DNA of 7,725 bases from Chloroflexota bacterium. Lineage in GTDB: Bacteria > Chloroflexota > Limnocylindria > Limnocylindrales > CSP1-4. The DNA lies in NCBI GenBank assembly GCA_021785115.1, contig JAJYGO010000018.1, positions 1 to 7,725 of the forward strand, in the 5' to 3' direction. Under the pieces are notes generated by a model. It was given only the letters and a program-made list of their open reading frames with translations. It did no database searches and was not told the origin of the DNA. The position numbers and the translations under genes are program-made. Below are positions 1 to 6,059 of this stretch, piece by piece (the first letter of the stretch is position 1; the number at the start of each line of letters is the position of its first letter).

Positions 1-764
1 TCGCCGCCGGGCTGCTCGGCAAGGGGCTCGATGTGCAGCGCGAGCGGCACGAACGCTGTGTCCAAGGGCAGCGCCCAGAGCCAGAGGAACGCATCGTCGG
101 TGGGGCTGGGGACGAGGTCGGAGACGCCGACAAGATTCCCACCGTACTTGCCCGGCAGGATGGTCAGGGCACCGGACTGCCCGGCAGCCGCGTACCGGCC
201 CGCCATCTGGCGATCGTGAGGCCCGCGCCAGTCGAGCGGCTCGTTCTCGAGGTGGGAGACCGATGCGAACGCGACCGACCCCCAGCCGAGGATGCCGTCG
301 TTGACCTCGAAGCGCCGCCGCACGGTTCGGACGAGGTGCCGGCCGTCGTGCGCCTCGACGTCGTAGACCGCGAGCGGCTGGCCGACGGGCATGACCTGCC
401 CCGGCGGAATGGCCTCGGGCCGGTACCCGTCGCGATCCCGCCAGACATCGCAGAGGTGCGCGACGACGAGATGGGACGCCGGCAACGCCGCGTCGATCGG
501 GATGGTTCGGTGCCCGTCGACATGGATCCAGCGGGCGGCTGACGGGTCAGCCGGGCCGAGGTCGAACGGCACGCCGCGGAAGCCCTGGCGACCCGACGGC
601 AGCCGGCTGAGCGCGCCCGCAAGCAGCGGGTGCAGTCGTCCGCGCGCGTCGCTGGCCGTCAGCGTCCGGTGGGCGTCGAGTGCGAGCGGCTCGGCGAGGG
701 CGGTCGTTCGTCTTGCGCTGCGAGCCGTGACGGTGGACCCGGAATCGTCGGATTGACTCCTCAC
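1..764 (-). CDS. Unassigned protein, N-terminal 254 codons (3' end beyond left edge)
   Basis: Reading the - strand from GTG at 764-762 gives an uninterrupted frame to the window edge, with codons ending mostly in G or C. It is missed by ATG-only ORF calling because no ATG lies near its start. An in-frame TAG at 800-798 limits the start to GTG 764 or TTG 788; no Shine-Dalgarno sequence precedes either, and a leaderless message is possible. The first roughly 45 residues look disordered (Ser/Thr/Arg/Ala-rich). After that the protein alternates short beta-like stretches, for example GFRGVPFDLG, ARWIHVDG, PLAVYDVEAHDG, RTVRRRFEVNDG and AFLWLWALPL, which suggests a beta-sandwich or jelly-roll region. 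I see no signal peptide or membrane segment. The pattern vaguely recalls beta-rich regions attached to PHP/CehA-McbA-type metallohydrolases or glycoside-processing proteins, but no catalytic motif is visible, so no function is assigned. It is divergent from the transporter operon and shares its operator region. Confidence 0.75.
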   Translation of the reverse strand, partial: MRSQSDDSGSTVTARSARRTTALAEPLALDAHRTLTASDARGRLHPLLAGALSRLPSGRQGFRGVPFDLGPADPSAARWIHVDGHRTIPIDAALPASHLVVAHLCDVWRDRDGYRPEAIPPGQVMPVGQPLAVYDVEAHDGRHLVRTVRRRFEVNDGILGWGSVAFASVSHLENEPLDWRGPHDRQMAGRYAAAGQSGALTILPGKYGGNLVGVSDLVPSPTDDAFLWLWALPLDTAFVPLALHIEPLAEQPGG

Positions 765-771
765 GCCGGCG

Positions 772-777
772 ACAGTA
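772..777 (-). promoter_or_regulatory. Possible extended -10 element for the leftward gene
   Basis: Read on the - strand, this is TACTGT preceded by TGC, so it fits the TGn-TAnnnT pattern of an extended -10 box (three of six matches to TATAAT, at the three most conserved positions). Transcription would then begin at about 764-766, exactly at the GTG start of the leftward gene. That would make a leaderless transcript and explain the missing Shine-Dalgarno sequence. The LacI-type operator at 784-797 would occupy the -10/-35 spacer, a classic repression geometry. The -35 is poor. This is weak motif evidence only. Confidence 0.25.
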
Positions 778-783
778 GCATCA

Positions 784-797
784 CGCAAACGGTTGCG
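784..797. promoter_or_regulatory. LacI-family operator-like palindrome
   Basis: The 14 bases CGCAAACGGTTGCG form an inverted repeat: the outer five bases (CGCAA/TTGCG) are perfectly complementary, with a central CG dinucleotide, giving 12 of 14 symmetric positions. This is the hallmark of LacI/GalR-family operators such as PurR and CcpA sites, in which the hinge helices insert at the central CpG. The site lies in the divergent intergenic region, 20 bases from the GTG of the leftward gene and 45 bases upstream of the leader ORF. A LacI-family regulator gene lies at the other end of the operon (7053-7725), so it is the obvious candidate to bind here. The regulator-operator link is inference. 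Confidence 0.7.
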
Positions 798-827
798 CTA
801 GAGGCCCACGTGACGTTCCCTGTGGTG

Positions 828-833
828 AGGAGG
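828..833 (+). promoter_or_regulatory. Strong Shine-Dalgarno for leader ORF
   Basis: AGGAGG lies nine bases before the ATG at 843 and is the best ribosome-binding sequence in the upstream region. The transporter ATPase start at 947 has no comparable sequence of its own. This is the main reason for accepting the small leader frame at 843-950 as translated. Confidence 0.6.
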
Positions 834-842
834 ACAGTCGGG

Positions 843-950
843 ATGGACGGCTTGCCGAGTCGGGCCGTTGACGCCGCCCGCCGCCGCCCCGGAGTGGCCG
901 GCATCGTCCCGTCGTCGTCGCAGGCCCTCGGCTCCGAGTCTGGGCGGTGA
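843..950 (+). CDS. Candidate 35-residue leader peptide, coupled to the ABC ATPase
   Basis: ATG at 843 follows an AGGAGG Shine-Dalgarno sequence at good spacing and opens a 35-codon frame ending at TGA 948-950. The peptide begins MDGLPSRAVDAARRR and ends QALGSESGR. It has no signal peptide, no membrane segment and no recognisable domain. Its stop overlaps the GTG start of the ATPase gene by four bases (GTGA), the usual arrangement for translational coupling. That would supply ribosomes to a start lacking its own Shine-Dalgarno sequence. The frame could instead be a chance GC-rich ORF. It could also be an untranslated leader segment, with the ATPase translated independently. I see no run of regulatory codons and no alternative hairpins that would mark a classical attenuator, so its role, if any, is most simply coupling. 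Confidence 0.45.
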   Translation: MDGLPSRAVDAARRRPGVAGIVPSSSQALGSESGR

Positions 951-2032
951 CCGACGGCCAGCCAGCGATCGAGCTGATCGCGGCGACGAAGCGCTACGGC
1001 GACGCGGTCGCCCTGGACGCCGTGGACCTGCGGATCATGCCCGGCGAGTTCTTCTGCCTCCTCGGGCCATCGGGTTGCGGCAAGACCACCACGCTGAACC
1101 TGATCGGCGGGTTCATTCCGCTCACGTCGGGTGAGCTTCGGATCGAGGGGCGCAGGGTGCACGACCTGCCGCCGCACAAGCGCAACGTGAACACGGTGTT
1201 CCAGAACTACGCCCTGTTCCCGCACATGACCGTGGCCGAGAACGTCGCGTTCGGGCTCAGGATGGAGCGCCTCTCGAAGAACGAGGTGGTCAGGCGCACC
1301 GGCCAGTACCTCGAGCTGGTGGGGTTGAGCGGCTTCGGCAGCCGTCTGCCGTCGCAACTCTCGGGCGGCCAGCAGCAGCGTGTCGCCCTCGCCCGGGCGC
1401 TCGCGAAACAGCCGGCGGTACTGCTGCTGGACGAGCCGCTGGGCGCCCTCGACCTCAAGCTGCGCAAGCAGATGCAGACCGAGCTCGCCCGCATCCACCG
1501 CCAGGTAGGCACCACCTTCGTATTCGTCACGCACGATCAGGAGGAGGCCCTCTCGATGGCGACGACGATCGCCATCATGTCGGGCGGCAAGGTGCTCCAG
1601 CAGGGCTCGCCGCGGGAGGTCTACGACGCTCCCGCGAACAGGTTCGTGGCCAACTTCATCGGTGACACCAACTTCATCGAGGGCTCGGTTCGGGGCGGAG
1701 CCGGCGCGTCCGCGTTCATGCTGGGGGACGGCACAGAGCTCCAGCTGGCCGAGCCGGCCCCCGAGGGGCCGGCCACCTTGATGGTCCGCCCCGAGTACCT
1801 GAAGCTTCGGCCGGCGGCCGACATGTCGGGCTTCAGGGGCGTCCCAGGCAATGTGGTCAACGTGGCGTTCCTGGGGAATCACACGCGGGTGACGGTCGCG
1901 ACGGCCGCCGGCGATCTCGTCGCCGTCGTGCCGCACGGTCTGGATGGACCGATGGCCGAGTCGGCAGGCGAACTCGGCGAGGAGGTGTGTATTTGGTGGC
2001 GGCCCGATAAGGCGGCACTGATCCAGGACTAG
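947..2032 (+). CDS. ABC transporter ATP-binding protein, PotA-like
   Basis: Cytoplasmic ATPase subunit of an importer of the PotA/FbpC/UgpC type, 361 residues, a normal length for the family. Visible motifs: Walker A GPSGCGKT (residues 40-47), Q-loop Gln86 in VFQNYALFPH, signature LSGGQQQR (138-145), Walker B LLLDEP (159-164), D-loop GALD (166-169) and switch His196 in VTHDQEE. The C-terminal third (from about residue 240, with RPEYLKL at 281-287) is a TOBE domain, which in this family can have regulatory or substrate-sensing roles. The GTG at 947 is the only start codon between the upstream in-frame stop (869-871) and the conserved core. It overlaps the leader stop by four bases and lacks a Shine-Dalgarno sequence. 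It is the first transporter gene of the operon; the binding protein follows after 30 bases. The sequence resembles the polyamine branch but does not fix the substrate. Confidence 0.95.
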   Translation: MTDGQPAIELIAATKRYGDAVALDAVDLRIMPGEFFCLLGPSGCGKTTTLNLIGGFIPLTSGELRIEGRRVHDLPPHKRNVNTVFQNYALFPHMTVAENVAFGLRMERLSKNEVVRRTGQYLELVGLSGFGSRLPSQLSGGQQQRVALARALAKQPAVLLLDEPLGALDLKLRKQMQTELARIHRQVGTTFVFVTHDQEEALSMATTIAIMSGGKVLQQGSPREVYDAPANRFVANFIGDTNFIEGSVRGGAGASAFMLGDGTELQLAEPAPEGPATLMVRPEYLKLRPAADMSGFRGVPGNVVNVAFLGNHTRVTVATAAGDLVAVVPHGLDGPMAESAGELGEEVCIWWRPDKAALIQD

Positions 2033-2046
2033 TCCGACCATGAGAT

Positions 2047-2054
2047 GGAGGAGG
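2047..2054 (+). promoter_or_regulatory. Shine-Dalgarno deciding the binding-protein start
   Basis: GGAGGAGG ends eight bases before ATG 2063. An alternative in-frame ATG at 2045 would place this element inside the coding region and leave that start without a ribosome-binding site. ATG 2063 is therefore preferred, and it also puts the twin-arginine motif at the normal distance from the N-terminus. Confidence 0.7.
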
Positions 2055-2062
2055 CTCACGGC

Positions 2063-3121
2063 ATGGATGAACTAACCAGGCAGCTTCGGAGACGCGAATT
2101 CCTGAAGCTTGTGGGCGCCATAGGCGCGACCGCCGGCTTGGGTGCCTTCTTGGCAGCCTGCGGGGCGTCGAGTCCCACGGTCGCCCCGACGGCGGCTTCA
2201 ACGGCGGCTCCTTCGACGGCTGCGGGCGGCGCAGCGTCAACAGTGCCGACGGTGGCGCCGGCGTCCGCGACCCCGGGCCCGACCGGAACCTTCAACTGGC
2301 TGACCTGGAGCGACCACTGGTATCAGGCGCAGCTGGACAAGATCGCCTCTGAGATCGGCATCAACGCCAACATCACCAGTTTCAGCGACAACATCGACGC
2401 CTACACGAAGATCCAGCAGGTCGGCGGCCAGGTCGACCTGGTCTCCGGCGATGCCCTGTGGGTGCCGCACTACTACGAGTCGCAGCTGATCGACGCCTTC
2501 GACATCAACTCGCTCCAGGTCGCGAGCCAGCTGTACTCGATCGCCCGCCAATTCCAGATCTGGCAGAGCCCGGCCGGCTACCTCGGCTATCCCAACGGCT
2601 GGTCGCCGGTCCAGATCGCCTACGACCCGACGCATGTCACGCCGGGTGCGGACTCGTGGCAGCTGCTCCTCGACCCCAAGTACAAGAAGCGCGTGATCGT
2701 CGAAGACCAGCCGGTCGAGATCATGGCCTACATGGGCAAGGCCGCAGGGGTCAAGGACCCCTACAACATGACGCCCGACGAGATCGCGCAGGCCAAGGCG
2801 CTCCTGATCCAGCTCAAGCCGAACATCCTGCGCCTGGCCCCCCAGAACACGGACACCATCGCCGCCCTCAAGAACGGCGAGGCCTGGATCGCGACCATCA
2901 ACCTGGGCGCTGACATCAGCGTCAAGGACCAGGGCGGGCCCGCGCTCACGGTCTACACGCCGAAGGAGGGGACGATCGGCTGGATGGACTCCGAGATGCT
3001 CGTCCACGGCGGGACGAACTCGAACCTGCTGTTCCCCTTCCTCGAGGCGGCCGAGCAGGCCGAGTACGTGGCAGCCAACTTCATGATCAACAAGCGTCCG
3101 CTGTTCAACGAGAAGGCCTAA
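2063..3121 (+). CDS. Extracellular solute-binding lipoprotein, PotD-like, ending at a premature TAA
   Basis: Periplasmic or cell-surface binding protein of the importer; 352 residues as read. The N-terminus carries a twin-arginine signal (RRREFLK, residues 9-15), a hydrophobic stretch and a lipobox LAAC with acceptor Cys33, so it is predicted to be exported folded by Tat and lipid-anchored. Residues 34 to about 76 form a low-complexity Ala/Ser/Thr/Pro linker. The mature fold starts near TFNWLTWSDHW and has spermidine/putrescine-binding-like features, including YPNGWSPVQIAYDP and TPKEGTIGWMDSEML (about residues 299-313). The gene sits between the ATPase and the two permeases. The stop is suspicious: the same frame continues after TAA 3119-3121 for 48 codons that read as the natural C-terminus (see the next entry). 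The full protein would be about 401 residues. The ligand cannot be deduced, and the neighbouring enzymes suggest it may not be a polyamine. Confidence 0.9.
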   Translation: MDELTRQLRRREFLKLVGAIGATAGLGAFLAACGASSPTVAPTAASTAAPSTAAGGAASTVPTVAPASATPGPTGTFNWLTWSDHWYQAQLDKIASEIGINANITSFSDNIDAYTKIQQVGGQVDLVSGDALWVPHYYESQLIDAFDINSLQVASQLYSIARQFQIWQSPAGYLGYPNGWSPVQIAYDPTHVTPGADSWQLLLDPKYKKRVIVEDQPVEIMAYMGKAAGVKDPYNMTPDEIAQAKALLIQLKPNILRLAPQNTDTIAALKNGEAWIATINLGADISVKDQGGPALTVYTPKEGTIGWMDSEMLVHGGTNSNLLFPFLEAAEQAEYVAANFMINKRPLFNEKA

Positions 3122-3268
3122 AAGCTGCTCATCGACCAGGGCCAGCAGGAATTGGCCGACCACATGCTCTACAACAAGCCCGAGACCGTGCTGACCATGA
3201 CCCTGAAGGGCCCGGGCAGTTCGACCCAGGCGGCAATCGCCGCCTTCAACGACGTCTTCGGCGCCTGA
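3122..3268 (+). pseudogene. In-frame C-terminal remainder of the binding protein, after the TAA
   Basis: Directly after the TAA, the same frame runs 48 codons to TGA 3266-3268. Of these, 45 end in G or C, matching the coding bias of the operon. The peptide has binding-protein C-terminal character: KLLIDQGQQELADHMLYNKP followed by a segment ending AAFNDVFGA. With a sense codon at the TAA the join would read FNEKA-x-KLLIDQG; Tyr (TAC or TAT, one base away) is the most natural residue. Including this segment puts the gene end 19 bases from the first permease, like the tight spacing elsewhere in the operon, instead of leaving a 166-base gap. Explanations are a sequencing or assembly error, a recent nonsense mutation, or stop-codon readthrough. 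The first two are more likely. Confidence 0.85.
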
Positions 3269-3287
3269 CGCGTCGCAGGCTGAACCC

Positions 3288-4205
3288 ATGATCGGCGAAG
3301 CCCGCGAGGGGGTTGGCTCGGCCCCGCTCGCGGGCTCCTCCGGCGGGCTCGTGCGCAGGCTCGGCAGGGCCGTCCCAGCCCTGCCGGGTCTCGCCGTGCT
3401 CGTGTTCCTGTTCATCGTTCCGATGCTGATCATGTTCCTGTTCAGCTTCTGGCGGACGGACCCCGATTTCCGAGTGGTCCCCGACTGGAACCTGGACAAC
3501 TACCTCCGGTTCTTCGTCGAGGGGACCTACCTTCGGACGTTCATCAAGACGCTGGTCATGGGCTCCATCGTCACGGTGGCTGCCCTTGCGATCTCGCTGC
3601 CGTTCGCGTACTTCCTCGTGCGCTACACGAGCCGGCGCACGCAGCGGGTCGTCCTGCTCGCGGTCATCGTCCCGTTCTGGACGAGCTACCTGCTCCGCGT
3701 CTATGCGTGGCAGGCGATCCTGGGGGAGCACGGCGCCCTGAACCAGTTCCTGATGGGGATCGGCGTGCTGCGCCAGCCGTCCATGCTGTTCGTCTACGAC
3801 GACCCGGGCGTGTTCGTGGTTCTGACGTACGTCTACTTCCCGTTCGCGGTCCTCGCGCTGTACTCGGCGCTCGAGAAGTTCGACTTCACCCAGCTGACGG
3901 CGGCGCAGGACCTCGGTGCGCGGCCGGACCAGGCGTTCCGGCACATCCTGCTGCCGCAGATCAGGGCAGGCGTGATCACGGCGTGCATCTTCGTGTTCAT
4001 CCCGATCCTGGGCGAGTTCCTCACGCCGACACTGGTGGGCGGCGCCCAGAGCAGCCTGATCGCGAACCTCGTGGTGAACTACCTCCGCCAGGCCCAGTTC
4101 CCGGAGGGAGCCGCCCTGGCGATCATCATCGCCGGCTTCGTCACGCTGGTCATGGTCGTCTTCCGTAAGTCGTTCCGCGTCGAGGACGTGGTGACCCGTG
4201 GCTAG
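3288..4205 (+). CDS. ABC transporter permease, PotB-like
   Basis: First inner-membrane permease subunit, 305 residues, typical for the PotB/MalF-like binding-protein-dependent permeases (BPD_transp_1 fold). About six hydrophobic segments can be seen, near residues 34-54, 84-111, 120-140, 173-195, 227-248 and 275-292. The cytoplasmic EAA loop that docks on the ATPase is at about 200-226 and reads TAAQDLGARPDQAFRHILLP, with the conserved central Gly. The N-terminal 30 residues are Gly/Ala/Arg-rich and cytoplasmic. ATG 3288 is preceded only by a weak AGG, 19 bases after the extended binding-protein frame. The 3' end overlaps the second permease by eight bases. Confidence 0.93.
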   Translation: MIGEAREGVGSAPLAGSSGGLVRRLGRAVPALPGLAVLVFLFIVPMLIMFLFSFWRTDPDFRVVPDWNLDNYLRFFVEGTYLRTFIKTLVMGSIVTVAALAISLPFAYFLVRYTSRRTQRVVLLAVIVPFWTSYLLRVYAWQAILGEHGALNQFLMGIGVLRQPSMLFVYDDPGVFVVLTYVYFPFAVLALYSALEKFDFTQLTAAQDLGARPDQAFRHILLPQIRAGVITACIFVFIPILGEFLTPTLVGGAQSSLIANLVVNYLRQAQFPEGAALAIIIAGFVTLVMVVFRKSFRVEDVVTRG

Positions 4206-5058
4206 GCGCGCGAGCCCCATCGAGTCCATGCCCGTCGGGCGCTTCGCGCGGCAGACGCGCTGGGGCCTGATCCTTCTGGCTGGCGCGGTGATCGCCTTCC
4301 TCTACCTGCCGATCGCCTTCCTGATCCTGTTCTCGTTCGAGGTCGCCGCCACGCCCGGCCTGCCGATCACCGGCCTGACGCTCCACTGGTACGAGGTGCT
4401 GCTCGCGGACACCTCGATCCAGAAGGCGGTGCTGACCTCGGTCGAGGTGGCGCTCGTCGTCACTGCAGTGGCCACGATCATCGGCACGATGGTCGCGTTT
4501 CCGCTCGTGCGCGGCGGCGTTCGGGCGCCCGGCACCCTCCGCCTCGGCTTCACGATGCCGATCATGATCCCGGGTGTGCTGCTGGGCATCGGCCTGCTGA
4601 TCTTCTTCCGGCAGGTCCTGCACGTGCCGCTGGGGCTGTACACCGTGGTGGCCGGCCACCTCGTGTTCACGATCCCGTTCGTGGTGCTCATCGTGGCGGC
4701 CAGGCTGCAGGGCTTCGACCGGCGCCTCGAGTGGGCCGCTGCCGATCTGGGCGCCAACACACCCGCCACGCTGCGCCACATCGTCCTGCCACTCATCGCG
4801 CCGGCGATCCTGGCCGGCGCCCTCATGTGCATCACCCTCTCGATCGACGAGTTTGTCATCACGTTCTTCACCATCGGCCCCCAGCAGACGCTCCCGCTCT
4901 ACATCTACACGCAGATCAAGTTCGGCGTCACCCCTGAAGTCAATGCGATGGCCACTGTGATCCTCGCGGTCACCCTGGGGCTTGTCGTGCTCGGCTGGGG
5001 CTTGATGGCCGTTCGGAGCGCCGCGGCAGCACGCCGCCGGAACAGGAACAGGGACTGA
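4198..5058 (+). CDS. ABC transporter permease, PotC-like
   Basis: Second inner-membrane permease, 286 residues, with about six hydrophobic segments (near 22-47, 78-103, 116-138, 147-168, 197-224 and 250-272). The EAA loop is at about 177-202 (LEWAAADLGANTPATLRHIV). The stretch SIDEFVITFF, then LPLYIYTQIKFGVTPEVNA (about 215-250), closely resembles the corresponding PotC region and is the strongest single sign that this importer belongs to the PotABCD branch. GTG 4198 is chosen because it precedes the normal positively charged N-terminus and overlaps the preceding stop by eight bases; GAGGA at 4182-4186 may serve as ribosome-binding site. The C-terminus ends in an Arg-rich tail. The stop overlaps the next ATG by one base (TGATG). 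Confidence 0.94.
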   Translation: MARRASPIESMPVGRFARQTRWGLILLAGAVIAFLYLPIAFLILFSFEVAATPGLPITGLTLHWYEVLLADTSIQKAVLTSVEVALVVTAVATIIGTMVAFPLVRGGVRAPGTLRLGFTMPIMIPGVLLGIGLLIFFRQVLHVPLGLYTVVAGHLVFTIPFVVLIVAARLQGFDRRLEWAAADLGANTPATLRHIVLPLIAPAILAGALMCITLSIDEFVITFFTIGPQQTLPLYIYTQIKFGVTPEVNAMATVILAVTLGLVVLGWGLMAVRSAAAARRRNRNRD

Positions 5059-6059
5059 TGCGCGCCGCCGTCTTTGCGGGTGAAGGCCGTCTGGTCCTGG
5101 AGGACCGCCCTGTGCCGTCGGTGGTGCCCGGCGAGGTGCTCGTCGCGGTGGAGGCCTGTGGCGTCTGCGGGTCGGACCTCGCAGTCCTCGACGTCCCGCC
5201 GCGCCACCCCGCCACGCCCGGCACCATCCTGGGGCACGAGATCGTCGGGCGCGTGGCAGCGCTCGGCGACGGCGTCACGTCGGTGGCCCTGGGGGCCCGG
5301 GTTGTGGTGGACCCAGACCCCAAGTGCGGTGCGTGCCCGTCGTGCAAGGCGGGTCGTCCGGCCACCTGCGAGCGGATCGTTGCGCTGGGCGTGCACCGCG
5401 ACGGGGCGCTCGCGAGCCATGTCAGCGCGCCCGCGGCCTCGTGCCACGTGATCTCAGACGCCGTGCCGACTGCGCTCGCGGCCCTCGCCGAGCCGCTGGC
5501 GTGCGTGGTCAACGGCACCAACAAGGCAGGACTGCGCCCTGGCGAGTCGGCCGTCGTCTTCGGCGGCGGCGCGATCGGCTGCCTGTTCGCGGCGGTGTTC
5601 GCCGCGGGCGGCGCATCGGCGGTGGTGGTCGTCGAGCCCAACGCGGCGCGGTCCCCCGTGGCCACCGCCGTCGGGGCGACGCATGTGCTCACGCCCGACG
5701 AGTGGGCGGCCGAGCACGACGCCATCCTTCCCGGCGGCGCCGACGTTGTGGTGGACGCCGTGGGCAGCGTACTGCCGGACGCGATCGACGCGGCCGGCAT
5801 GGGCGCCCGCGTGATCGTGTTCGGGATGAACGTCAACGCCCGCCCGGCGGTGCGCCAGGTGGAGATCACGGAGAAGGGCCTGACGATCCTCGGCACCTAC
5901 ATCACGGCGTTCACCTTCCCCCAGGCGATCCGGCTGCTCGAGTCGGGATCGCTCAATGTGGAGCCGCTGGTGTCGGCCGTGCTGCCGCTCGAGCACCTGG
6001 AGGAGGGGCTGGCCATGCTCAAGTCGGGGGCCGCGACGAAGGTGGTGGTGACCCCGTGA
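5058..6059 (+). CDS. Zinc-dependent medium-chain alcohol/polyol dehydrogenase
   Basis: Cytoplasmic NAD(P)-dependent dehydrogenase of the zinc MDR superfamily (sorbitol/threonine/xylitol dehydrogenase-like), 333 residues, usual length. Catalytic zinc ligands are visible as Cys37 (CGVCGSD), His60-Glu61 (LGHE) and Glu145 (LAEPLACV). The structural zinc site is intact: Cys90, Cys93, Cys96 and Cys104. The Rossmann motif GGGAIG is at 169-174, and the acidic Glu193 at the end of the second strand (VVVEPN) favours NAD over NADP. The family oxidises secondary alcohols of sugars, polyols or amino alcohols to ketones. ATG 5058 shares its first base with the stop of the permease gene, and the end overlaps the next start by four bases. 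In this context oxidation of the imported solute is the likely job. The exact substrate cannot be read from sequence. Confidence 0.93.
   Translation: MRAAVFAGEGRLVLEDRPVPSVVPGEVLVAVEACGVCGSDLAVLDVPPRHPATPGTILGHEIVGRVAALGDGVTSVALGARVVVDPDPKCGACPSCKAGRPATCERIVALGVHRDGALASHVSAPAASCHVISDAVPTALAALAEPLACVVNGTNKAGLRPGESAVVFGGGAIGCLFAAVFAAGGASAVVVVEPNAARSPVATAVGATHVLTPDEWAAEHDAILPGGADVVVDAVGSVLPDAIDAAGMGARVIVFGMNVNARPAVRQVEITEKGLTILGTYITAFTFPQAIRLLESGSLNVEPLVSAVLPLEHLEEGLAMLKSGAATKVVVTP

Noticed and set aside
33..542. + strand open frame (169 codons) at the left end
   Set aside because: The - strand frame here is open for the full 764 bases and has protein-like composition. The + frame is charged, repetitive shadow sequence.
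761..2059. Long - strand open frame (432 codons) opposite the ATPase gene
   Set aside because: It is antisense to a protein with every ABC ATPase motif intact. Its Arg/His/Leu-rich composition is typical of shadow frames in GC-rich DNA.
2045..2062. Alternative upstream ATG for the binding protein
   Set aside because: It overlaps the GGAGGAGG Shine-Dalgarno and has no ribosome-binding site of its own. ATG 2063 gives a standard Tat/lipoprotein signal.
3119..3121. TAA as a reassigned or specially recoded sense codon
   Set aside because: TAA is not a known site of selenocysteine or pyrrolysine insertion, and no recoding element is evident. A base error or a simple nonsense mutation is more economical.
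2237..3499. Long - strand open frame (420 codons) opposite the binding-protein gene and its tail
   Set aside because: Shadow of the + strand coding sequence. It crosses two + strand genes and shows no domain-like sequence.
3246..4229. Long - strand open frame (327 codons) opposite the first permease
   Set aside because: Extremely rich in Arg, Glu, Asp, His and Gln, as expected from the reverse complement of membrane-protein codons. Not a gene.
5324..6055. Upstream extension of the IolE-like frame to ATG 5324
   Set aside because: This part overlaps the dehydrogenase in another frame and is Arg/Gly-rich shadow sequence. The real start is GTG 6056, with a four-base stop/start overlap.
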